From NCBI GenBank assembly GCA_027858355.1, contig JAQICW010000612.1:1-21456 (forward strand): a stretch of DNA of 21,456 nt, read 5' to 3'. This DNA is from Desulfobacula sp. (lineage in GTDB: Bacteria; Desulfobacterota; Desulfobacteria; Desulfobacterales; Desulfobacteraceae). Below, piece by piece: positions 15,009 through 21,456 of this stretch. The notes below the pieces were generated by a model, which was not told the DNA's origin, did not search any database, and saw nothing but the letters and a program-made list of their open reading frames with translations. The stretch's first letter is position 1; the number at the start of each line of letters is the position of its first letter. The position numbers and the translations under genes are program-made.

Positions 15009-16991
15009 ATGAAGCTGACTGATAATGAGATAAGGGACATCAACCGCCATCTTGAGGCGGGCAAGCCGTTGCCGGAGAAGTATCGATTTTTGCTGTTTGA
15101 AGATAAGAAAGAAGTTGAGCTGGTGTGGAACGGGAAAACCGGTGAAGTCTGCAATGTGGTATTGCCGTTTCAGGTGATTGAGCAGGTGGATGAACCCCGG
15201 GCCGAAGAAAATCGATCCATGCAGATGGATCTGTTTGACCGGCATACCGGCAGACAGATCACAGGCTGGAACAACAAGCTGATATGGGGGGATAATAAAC
15301 TGATTTTATCTTCCCTGAAAAATGGGCCACTTCGGGAAGAAATTGAAGCCCATGGCGGTATCAAGCTGATCTATATCGATCCGCCCTTTGATGTGGGAGC
15401 CGACTTTTCCATGGATATTGAAATCGGCGGAGAGACCCTGACCAAAAAACCCAATGTGCTGGAAGAGATCGCCTATCGGGATACCTGGGGTAAGGGCGCG
15501 GATTCATTTATCAGCATGATTTATGAACGGCTGGTACTGATGCGGGATTTGCTGGCTGAGGATGGCAGTATCTATGTGCATTGTGACTGGCGGGTAAGTG
15601 GCTATATAAGATTGGTGATGGATGAGGTGTTTGGGAAAAGTAACTTTATAAATCATGTGATGTGGAAACGGCAGACTTCAAGTGGTTATAAAGGTAAAAA
15701 TGCGATGGGAAAAAATCACGATGATATTTTCATATTTTCCAAATCTGTTAATATCATTTATAACACTCAATATATTCCATATTCTCAGGAGTATATCGAC
15801 CAAAGATTTTGTCATGAAGAAAATAATGGTAGAAGGTTTAAAGATGCTTTTCTAGGATCGAAAACAACAAAGGAAACAATTGAACGTCTGAAGCAGGAAA
15901 ACAAAATTTATTATACCAATACGGGGGGAAAGCGGTTAAAAATATATCTCGATGAAGTTGATGGCATACCTTTGGACGATATTTGGACAGATATTAATTT
16001 CATCAATTCCATGTCTGATGAGAGACAAAATTATCCCACCCAAAAACCAGAGGCGCTCCTCGAACGTATTTTCAAAGCCTCCTCCAATGAAGGTGACATA
16101 GTTGCCGACTTCTTCTGCGGCTCCGGAACCACCGCCGCAGTTGCCGAAAAATTGGGCCGCAAATGGATCGCCTCGGATCTGGGCAAGTTTGCCATCCACA
16201 CCACCCGGAAACGCATGATCGGTGTCCAACGCGGGTTAAAATCAGGAAACAAAAGCTGGAGGGCCTTTGAAATATTAAACTTAGGTAAATATGAACGCCA
16301 GCATTATATCGGCATCAATCCCGATCTGCGAGAAGAAGAAAAAGCAAATCAATTGAGGGCAAAAGAAAAAGCATTTTTAGACTTGATCCTGCACGCTTAT
16401 CGTGCCGAAGGGGTCACCCAGTTTAACTGTTTTCAGGGGAAAAAAGCAGGGCGGCTGGTGGCAGTGGGTCCAGTGAACCTGCCCGTGACCCGGTTGTTTG
16501 TTGAAGAGATTATTTTAGAATGCCGCCAGAAACATATCACCAGAGTTGATATTCTTGGCTTTGAATTTGAGATGGGGTTGTTTCCCAATATCCAGGAAGA
16601 AGCCAAAGCCAAAGGCATTGACCTTGCCATGAAATATATTCCAGCCGATGTGTTTGACAAACGGGCTGTTGAAAAAAATCAGGTGGTGTTTCATGATGTG
16701 TCGTTTATTGAAGTAACCCCTCTTTTTGGTAAAGGTAAAAATAAACACAGTATTGCCATTGAGCTGACGGATTTTTCGGTCTTTTATTCCCAGGATGCAG
16801 TGGATGCCGATATGAATCTGGCAAAGAAAAAATCCAAAGTAATTGTGGATAAGGGGCAGGTGGTGAAGATCAGCAAAGACAATGACGGCATTGTCAGCCG
16901 AGAGGTATTGACCCGGAAATGGACAGACTGGATCGACTACTGGTCTGTGGATTTTGATTTTGAGTCCAAACTGGAAATCCATCGGGTGTAA
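15009..16991 (+). CDS. mod: Type III restriction-modification DNA methyltransferase (Mod), probably cut short
   Basis: 660 residues to the first stop. It shows the beta-class order of type III N6-adenine methyltransferases: IDPPF (124-127, catalytic motif IV) before [20 protein letters not shown] (SAM-binding motif I, 367 on). The variable region about 205-335 should be the target-recognition domain and is more AT-rich than its flanks. Mod pairs with Res and sets recognition for both. The ATG overlaps the stop of a 6-codon leader frame (ATGA at 15009-15012) that has a good AAGGGAAGAG site. The TAA at 16989-16991 is in frame, and coding-like sequence continues 73 codons to a second TAA at 17208-17210, so the natural protein was probably about 734 residues. 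Both catalytic motifs remain, but the lost tail may affect Res binding. Confidence 0.88.
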   Translation: MKLTDNEIRDINRHLEAGKPLPEKYRFLLFEDKKEVELVWNGKTGEVCNVVLPFQVIEQVDEPRAEENRSMQMDLFDRHTGRQITGWNNKLIWGDNKLILSSLKNGPLREEIEAHGGIKLIYIDPPFDVGADFSMDIEIGGETLTKKPNVLEEIAYRDTWGKGADSFISMIYERLVLMRDLLAEDGSIYVHCDWRVSGYIRLVMDEVFGKSNFINHVMWKRQTSSGYKGKNAMGKNHDDIFIFSKSVNIIYNTQYIPYSQEYIDQRFCHEENNGRRFKDAFLGSKTTKETIERLKQENKIYYTNTGGKRLKIYLDEVDGIPLDDIWTDINFINSMSDERQNYPTQKPEALLERIFKASSNEGDIVADFFCGSGTTAAVAEKLGRKWIASDLGKFAIHTTRKRMIGVQRGLKSGNKSWRAFEILNLGKYERQHYIGINPDLREEEKANQLRAKEKAFLDLILHAYRAEGVTQFNCFQGKKAGRLVAVGPVNLPVTRLFVEEIILECRQKHITRVDILGFEFEMGLFPNIQEEAKAKGIDLAMKYIPADVFDKRAVEKNQVVFHDVSFIEVTPLFGKGKNKHSIAIELTDFSVFYSQDAVDADMNLAKKKSKVIVDKGQVVKISKDNDGIVSREVLTRKWTDWIDYWSVDFDFESKLEIHRV

Positions 16992-17210
16992 AATCCAGAA
17001 AACAATGACATAGAGGAGGTCTGGAGCGGCGATTATGTGTTTGAGAATGAATGGCAATCCTTTCGCACCAAAAAAGATCGCTCTCTGGATTTGAAAAGTG
17101 CATTTGTGGAGTGTGCCCCGGGGCGGCGTAAAATAGCTGTGAAAGTCGTTGATATTTTTGGCAATGATACCATGAAGACTATTGAGCTGACTATTGGAGG
17201 GGGTAGATAA
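16992..17210 (+). pseudogene. Cut-off C-terminal tail of mod
   Basis: In the same frame as mod, 72 codons follow the TAA before the next stop: NPENNDIEEVWSGDYVFENE ... CAPGRRKIAVKVVDIFGNDT ... TIGGGR. The VVDIFGNDTMK ending is typical for Mod proteins as I remember them. A single change (AAA to TAA at 16989) would explain the break. There is no good internal start. The final TAA overlaps the ATG of the KilA-N gene by one base, so coupling to the next gene has been lost unless readthrough occurs. Confidence 0.7.
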
Positions 17211-17213
17211 TGG
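17193..17213 (+). repeat. Duplicated ribosome-binding/start segment, copy 1
   Basis: ATTGGAGGGGGTAGATAATGG, here split as ATTGGAGGGGG and TAGATAATGG, is nearly identical to the sequence at 17501-17522 before res (ATTGGGAGGGGG, TAAATAATGG). Both carry a very strong GGAGGGGG site 5-6 nt before ATG. This suggests that the KilA-N gene was inserted between mod and res by a duplication of this junction. Confidence 0.6.
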
Positions 17214-17515
17214 TAAAAATTAATGTGCTGGACAAGGAGATCTCCCTCTATACCAGAAATGAAGAGGATTATATCTGCATTACGGATATTGCAAAATATA
17301 AAAATGCAGAAACAACCGGACTCATTATTTCCCATTGGCTGAGTACGCGATTTACAGTTGAATTCATGGGTTTTTGGGAAAAAATTCATAATCCGAGTTT
17401 TAATGTTACTGACTTCAGTAACATTAAAAATCAAAGTGGTTCAAACGGCTTTGTGCTTACAGTAGATGAAACTTCTGATTGCCGATCATGGCATAGAAAA
17501 ATTGGGAGGGGGTAA
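17210..17515 (+). CDS. KilA-N domain protein, C-terminally truncated
   Basis: 101 residues. The ATG overlaps the end of the mod tail and follows GGAGGGGG. Residues about 3-85 match the KilA-N DNA-binding domain start: YICITDIAKYKNAE, IISHWLSTRFTVEFMGFWEK, NVTDFSNIKNQSGSNGF. In family members FVLTV is followed by KQWVEKTNAIG and the rest of the domain. Here the frame passes into TVDETSDCRSWHRKIGRG and stops, so about two thirds of a normal protein is lost at about 17463. In another frame the same bases read MKLLIADHGIEKLGGGK, which may be the end of a different lost gene. KilA-N genes are frequent passengers in R-M loci. Probably not functional. Confidence 0.65.
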   Translation: MVKINVLDKEISLYTRNEEDYICITDIAKYKNAETTGLIISHWLSTRFTVEFMGFWEKIHNPSFNVTDFSNIKNQSGSNGFVLTVDETSDCRSWHRKIGRG

Positions 17516-17518
17516 ATA

Positions 17519-20203
17519 ATGGCTTTACATCCGGATTTTCCTGATTCCCCCCATGTTATCCTTGAGCCGGATATTCGCTGGTTTCCGGCTGATGAAGCTT
17601 TGCGCGAATCCTCATATGAAAAATTATTACCGCCGCTGGTACATGAATTGCGCAAAAAAATTAAAACGTGGCGGGAAAATGGTTATGAAGGGGCGACAAA
17701 TACCAGTATCAGTCTTTTGAACTGGTGGTTTGATCGTGAGCATTTAATGCCCAAAGCTGACGGCACCATGTCAAGATTTCAGTATTACTTTGCCCAGCGG
17801 GAAGCTGTAGAGACAGTTGTTTACCTTTATGATGCAATTAAGGTAAAAGACAAATATGATCTACTGCGTTTTGATTCATCCGGTGCGGTTTCGGCAAATA
17901 TGTTTGATGAGTCATGGCGGCGGTTTGTAATCAAAATGGCCACAGGTACCGGTAAAACCAAGGTGATGAGCCTGATCCTGGCATGGTGCTATTTTCATAA
18001 ATCATATGAAGAGAATTCTGAACTGGCGCGGAATTTCCTTTTGATCACGCCGAATATTATTGTTCTGGATCGTATCCGCACGGATTTTGACGGGCTGCGT
18101 ATTTTCTTTGAAGATCCGGTGTTGCCGGACAATGGGTATGATGGGTACAACTGGCGCGATGATTTTCAATTGACCCTGCATATTCAGGATGAGGTCAATA
18201 TTACCCGGAAAACCGGCAATATATTTTTAACCAATATCCACCGGGTTTATTCGGGCAATGATGTGGAGCCATCCGCAGATGATGAAGACACAATGGATTA
18301 TTTTTTAGGCAAACGACCCGTAGGAAAAACCACTGATTCCAAAGTAGATCTGGGAGATATTGTCCGGGATATTGATGAACTGGTGGTTCTTAATGATGAG
18401 GCGCACCATATCCATGACAACCAGTTGGCATGGTTTAAATCGATACAGGATATCCATCATCGGTTGCAGCATAAAGACGGTTTTTTATCCCTTCAAGTGG
18501 ATGTCACCGCAACCCCAAAGCATAATAATGGTGCTATTTTTGTACAGACGATATCAGATTATCCTTTGGTGGAGGCAATTTCGCAAAATGTTGTAAAGCA
18601 TCCGGTGCTGCCTGATTCTGCCAGCCGTGCCAAATTGTCTGAACGGCAAAGCTCCTGTTATACTGAAAAATATGCTGATTATATAAACCTTGGGATTGAG
18701 GAATGGCGTAAAGCGTACAAGGAGCATGAAAAACTGGAGAAAAAAGCCATCCTGTTTGTAATGACGGATGATACGAAAAACTGTGATGATGTTGCTCAGT
18801 ATCTGGAAACAACCTACCCTGAGTTGAAAGATGCAGTATTGGTGATTCATACAAAAAACAATGGTGAGATCGCCGAGGTAAAAACCGGTAAAAAAAGAGA
18901 TGAACTTGAAGAGCTGCGCAAACAGTCCAATAAGATCGACAGCTGGGAGAGTCCTTTTAAAGCGATTGTTTCTGTGTTGATGTTAAAAGAAGGGTGGGAT
19001 GTTAAAAATGTCACCACGATTGTGGGCTTGCGCGCGTATTCAGCCCAGAGTAATATTTTGCCGGAACAAACGCTTGGAAGGGGCTTGCGTAAAATGTACC
19101 CTGGCAATGAAGTAGAAGAATACGTGAGCGTTGTGGGTACGGATGCGTTCATGGATTTTGTTGAGTCCATTCAATCTGAAGGTGTGGAGCTTGAACGTAA
19201 AGCCATGGGTGAAGGTACCAAACCCAAAACTCCCTTGATTGTTGAAGTGGATACTGAGAACACCAACAAGGAGCTTGACTATCTTGAAATTGAAATCCCA
19301 GTTTTGACCGCCAGAATTTATCGGGAATACAAAAATCTGACAGAATTGGATGCCGGGTGTTTCGATCATAAAAAAGTAGCATACAAAACCTTTAGTGAAG
19401 AAGAAAAACGACAGATTGTATTCAAGGATATTACAACGGGTGAGATTAACCACACAACCTTGCTGGATTCAAGTCTTGTTAAGGATTATCGATCCGTAAT
19501 TGGGTATTTTTCTCAAGTTATCATGAAAGACTTACGCCTGGTAAGTGGCTACGATGTGTTGTACGGAAAGGTGAAATACTTTATCCAGAATGATTTATTT
19601 GAAAACAGGGTTGATCTGGATAGTTTGAATACCCTGCGCAATTTGTCGGAACTTGAGGCAAGTAAAACACTGGTAGAGACTTTCAAGAAGCAGATCAATG
19701 CCTTAACGATTCAAGATAAAGGTGATGCAAAAATCAAAGACTTTATTAAACTTAAGAAAACTCGGCCCTTTGTGGTTAAGGAGCAAGGTTATATCATTCC
19801 AAAGAAAAGTATTTTCAATAAGATCATTGGGGACAGTCTTCTGGAACTGAAATTTGCCGCTTTTCTTGAGGAATGTGATGACATTGTTTCTTATGTAAAG
19901 AACTATATGGCGGTTCATTTTCAAATTGATTATGTCAATGCCGAGGGCAATATCTCAAATTACTATCCTGATTTTATAATCAAGTACTCTCCAGGTTTGG
20001 TCGTTATTGTTGAAACAAAAGGGCTCGAAGACCTTGATGTGCCTCTAAAGATGAGAAGGTTGCGCGAGTGGTGCGTTGACATTAACAAAGCGCAATCTGA
20101 TATCCATTATGATTATGTGTTTGTTGATGAAGAGAGTTTTAATAAATACAAGCCGAAGAGCTTTGAGGCCTTGATATCTGGATTCCAGGATTATAAAGAT
20201 TAA
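17519..20203 (+). CDS. res: Type III restriction endonuclease subunit (Res)
   Basis: 894 residues; the ATG follows GGGAGGGGGTAAATA. It is a superfamily 2 helicase-nuclease: GTGKT Walker A (143-147), NDEAHH Walker B (D293-H296), DVTATPKH motif III, the second RecA-like domain with LKEGWDVKNVTTIVGLRAY and ILPEQTLGRGLRK (motif VI), and a C-terminal PD-(D/E)xK nuclease with YPDF (D818) and VETKG (E832, K834). All key residues are present and the length fits Res proteins of about 900-1000 residues. With Mod it would translocate or slide on DNA and cut between head-to-head unmethylated sites. Its partner mod is broken near the 3' end, so whether the complex still forms is uncertain. The unit ends 22 nt later at the clearest attC-like site. 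Confidence 0.92.
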   Translation: MALHPDFPDSPHVILEPDIRWFPADEALRESSYEKLLPPLVHELRKKIKTWRENGYEGATNTSISLLNWWFDREHLMPKADGTMSRFQYYFAQREAVETVVYLYDAIKVKDKYDLLRFDSSGAVSANMFDESWRRFVIKMATGTGKTKVMSLILAWCYFHKSYEENSELARNFLLITPNIIVLDRIRTDFDGLRIFFEDPVLPDNGYDGYNWRDDFQLTLHIQDEVNITRKTGNIFLTNIHRVYSGNDVEPSADDEDTMDYFLGKRPVGKTTDSKVDLGDIVRDIDELVVLNDEAHHIHDNQLAWFKSIQDIHHRLQHKDGFLSLQVDVTATPKHNNGAIFVQTISDYPLVEAISQNVVKHPVLPDSASRAKLSERQSSCYTEKYADYINLGIEEWRKAYKEHEKLEKKAILFVMTDDTKNCDDVAQYLETTYPELKDAVLVIHTKNNGEIAEVKTGKKRDELEELRKQSNKIDSWESPFKAIVSVLMLKEGWDVKNVTTIVGLRAYSAQSNILPEQTLGRGLRKMYPGNEVEEYVSVVGTDAFMDFVESIQSEGVELERKAMGEGTKPKTPLIVEVDTENTNKELDYLEIEIPVLTARIYREYKNLTELDAGCFDHKKVAYKTFSEEEKRQIVFKDITTGEINHTTLLDSSLVKDYRSVIGYFSQVIMKDLRLVSGYDVLYGKVKYFIQNDLFENRVDLDSLNTLRNLSELEASKTLVETFKKQINALTIQDKGDAKIKDFIKLKKTRPFVVKEQGYIIPKKSIFNKIIGDSLLELKFAAFLEECDDIVSYVKNYMAVHFQIDYVNAEGNISNYYPDFIIKYSPGLVVIVETKGLEDLDVPLKMRRLREWCVDINKAQSDIHYDYVFVDEESFNKYKPKSFEALISGFQDYKD

Positions 20204-20225
20204 GAATATTTTACACAGACTTTAA

Positions 20226-20273
20226 TCCCAACTCAAACATGCTGCGGACTTGCCGCAGATGTTTGAGTTAGGC
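20226..20273 (+). repeat. attC-like site 11, best preserved
   Basis: Left box TCCCAAC (20226-20232), right box GTTAGGC (20267-20273, exact GTTRRRY). ACTCAAACAT (20231-20240) pairs perfectly with ATGTTTGAGT (20259-20268), G20241 is the only unpaired base in the left arm, CTGCGG (20242-20247) pairs perfectly with CCGCAG (20253-20258), and the loop is ACTTG. The next ATG lies 26 nt later. Confidence 0.8.
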
Positions 20274-20299
20274 TTCTAAGGAAAAAAGATATAATCATA

Positions 20300-21172
20300 A
20301 TGCGAAACGTTGTCGACAATTTGAAAGACATGGTTGATGAAATCAAAAGTCTATTGAAAGACTTGTTGCAGAACCATTCATCTATTTATCTCTGGAACAA
20401 ACCAGGCGGTTCAGTGGCTATAATATCCGCATACGGAAATTATGCTTACAATAAACTTGATGATGTTGGCAGACGAACCCAATCAAATTTGCTTGAAGTG
20501 TATCGCCGTTTTCATTCTCTTGTTTCAGTATTAATCCAAGATCAACCTAAGGCTACTATCAAAGAACTGAAGCAATCAGATAAATCCATAACTCGTACAA
20601 TTGAGCAGGAGCAAACTTGGTGTAAAACCACTTCCGAAGCTTTTGATAAAGCTGACCAATCCCTTCAAGCACAACTAACACTACTTAACCATCTGTATGA
20701 CCCTTCAGAAGGTGAACCAATTTTTGTTCCTGATACTAATGCACTTATTTATAACCCGGATATAGAGGATTGGAAATTTTCGAATACACCAAAATTTACA
20801 TTGGTTTTGTTGCCGACGGTTTTTTCGGAATTGGATTCACTGAAAATTAACCACAGAAATGAAAACGTCCGAAAAAAAGCCGAAAAAATTATCAGAAAGG
20901 TAAAAGAATATAGGCGACGAGGCAAATTAACTACTGGAGTTGAAATCGTTAAAGGAAAAATCAAAATACAGGCCATGGCTCAAGAGCCAAGAATGGAAAC
21001 CTCATTGCCTTGGTTAGATTCCACAAACAACGACGACCGTCTTTTGGCAAGCGTCATTGAAGTTATGCGCAATAGGCCACGTTCACCAGTAGTAGCTGTA
21101 AGTCGTGATATTAATTTTCAAAACAAAGCGGAATTTGCAAATATTCCTTTTGCGGAACCTCCTGAACAATAA
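20300..21172 (+). CDS. PIN-domain ribonuclease-like protein
   Basis: 290 residues. A helical N-terminal half (1-135, including NLKDMVDEIKSLLKDLLQ and a glutamine-rich stretch to 130) precedes a PIN domain at about 140-285. The acidic metal-binding set is visible: VPDTNALI (D145), VFSELDSL (E177), NNDDRLLASV (D245/D246) and AVSRDINFQNKA (D270). This pattern matches the PhoH/PIN_4-type branch more than VapC, and the protein is twice the size of a VapC toxin. PIN domains cut RNA in a Mg2+-dependent way. It is the only gene in its unit, with no antitoxin-like partner. Its TAA stop lies inside a CAATAAC box. A plausible ribosome site AAGGAAAAAAG lies a little far upstream. Confidence 0.87.
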   Translation: MRNVVDNLKDMVDEIKSLLKDLLQNHSSIYLWNKPGGSVAIISAYGNYAYNKLDDVGRRTQSNLLEVYRRFHSLVSVLIQDQPKATIKELKQSDKSITRTIEQEQTWCKTTSEAFDKADQSLQAQLTLLNHLYDPSEGEPIFVPDTNALIYNPDIEDWKFSNTPKFTLVLLPTVFSELDSLKINHRNENVRKKAEKIIRKVKEYRRRGKLTTGVEIVKGKIKIQAMAQEPRMETSLPWLDSTNNDDRLLASVIEVMRNRPRSPVVAVSRDINFQNKAEFANIPFAEPPEQ

Positions 21173-21244
21173 CAACATGAACTTGCCAATCAGGCTAATG
21201 CAGCCGACGTAAAAAGCCGCGCGGCTGCATTAGCGACGTTATGG
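21167..21244 (+). repeat. attC-like site 12
   Basis: CAATAAC (21167-21173) includes the stop of the PIN gene and GTTATGG (21238-21244) is the approximate right box; ATAAC and GTTAT are complementary. Inside, GCTAATGCAGCCG (21194-21206) pairs perfectly over 13 bp with CGGCTGCATTAGC (21222-21234). The arms are not symmetric about the boxes, so the fit to attC is moderate. Confidence 0.5.
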
Positions 21245-21253
21245 AATAATAAA

Positions 21254-21352
21254 ATGAGATACCTTTTAATTCCTATTTCAATGTTTTTGTGGTACTTGAC
21301 CACCTATTATGGGCTATATATTTCTTTTATTGGAATGATGTATCCTGTCTAA
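21254..21352 (+). CDS. Very small hydrophobic peptide, or truncated membrane-protein start
   Basis: The 32-codon ORF reads MRYLLIPISMFLWYLTTYYG followed by LYISFIGMMYPV and TAA. It begins 9 nt after the right box of the preceding site, as first genes of cassettes do. It has one long hydrophobic span. There is no good ribosome binding site, and the peptide could be the head of a longer membrane protein broken by the stop. The remaining 104 nt to the window end show no gene. Confidence 0.3.
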   Translation: MRYLLIPISMFLWYLTTYYGLYISFIGMMYPV

Positions 21353-21456
21353 AATGTAGGGAATGCTAATCACTTAGCTATCAACTGGTATTGTCAACCT
21401 TTGGTTGGGAAGTGAACTTAGCTCTGATCAAACTTGCAAGGGATGGCATTTCAAAT

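Noticed and set aside
16989..16991. Stop codon in mod as a recoding signal (selenocysteine or pyrrolysine)
   Set aside because: The codon is TAA, which is not used for either residue, and no structured element was seen downstream. A nonsense mutation is simpler.
16515..17057. 180-residue open frame on the - strand opposite the end of mod
   Set aside because: It lies wholly antisense to mod, whose protein has clear domains, and the antisense product has no recognisable motif or ribosome site.
18534..19453. Several - strand frames of about 100-137 residues opposite res
   Set aside because: Shadow frames of a gene with intact helicase motifs; composition is not protein-like and there are no start signals.
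1135..21244. Repeated inverted-repeat sites as a CRISPR array
   Set aside because: The sites are 1-6 kb apart with genes between them, differ in sequence, and no cas gene is present.
1..21456. tRNA, rRNA or integrase gene
   Set aside because: I found no cloverleaf-like or rRNA-like sequence and no tyrosine-recombinase motif in any frame I read; weak tRNAs could be missed by eye.

Overview
This is an AT-rich bacterial accessory region in which every convincing gene lies on the + strand. The genes fall into units of one to three ORFs, each closed by a short inverted-repeat site built like an integron attC: a left RYYYAAC-like box, a stem with one unpaired G in the left arm, a loop often containing CAAG, and a right GTTRRRY-like box. 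I place such sites, from good to degenerate, at about 1135, 2979, 3173, 3933, 4902, 6335 (half only), 6752, 9538, 14399, 14552, 20226 and 21167. Several stop codons lie inside or touch the left box, and most genes start 25-90 nt after the right box, as in gene cassettes. No integrase is in the window, so it reads as the interior of a cassette array, or a cluster of attC sites without an integrase, loaded with defence-type genes. Gene content and style suggest a Desulfobacterota-like or other environmental proteobacterium; that assignment is a low-confidence inference.

Layout. 1-1182: 3' part of an unknown gene with a HEPN-like Rx4H motif. 1183-3028: membrane-anchored TPR protein. 3029-3213: small unit without a gene. 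3214-3992: HEPN-like hypothetical. 3993-4950: multipass membrane protein. 4951-6386: HEPN/Toprim-associated protein, then a half attC fused to a headless gene remnant (6387-6572) and a tandem repeat. 6804-9587: DUF262-HNH-AlbA_2 fusion, then a truncated hsdM. 9588-14448: three-gene operon of an MBL-fold protein, an E2-E1-JAB fusion and a patatin-like phospholipase. 14449-14643: small unit without a gene. 14644-20273: debris (AAA ATPase head, unknown tail), then a type III restriction-modification locus with a KilA-N remnant between mod and res. 20274-21244: PIN-domain protein. 21245-end: start of a further unit with a very small hydrophobic ORF.

How the genes work together. Almost every recognised family is linked to phage defence or nucleic-acid cleavage. 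The most interesting unit is 9626-14336: a ubiquitin-like conjugation/deconjugation fusion between an MBL-fold protein and a lipase effector, with no CD-NTase visible. It resembles type II CBASS without its usual sensor and may be a distinct system. The type III R-M locus looks damaged: mod has an in-frame TAA 73 codons before its apparent natural end, and the KilA-N gene is cut short. Several junctions (6341-6390, about 9384, about 14750, about 17463) look like deletions that fused unrelated genes.
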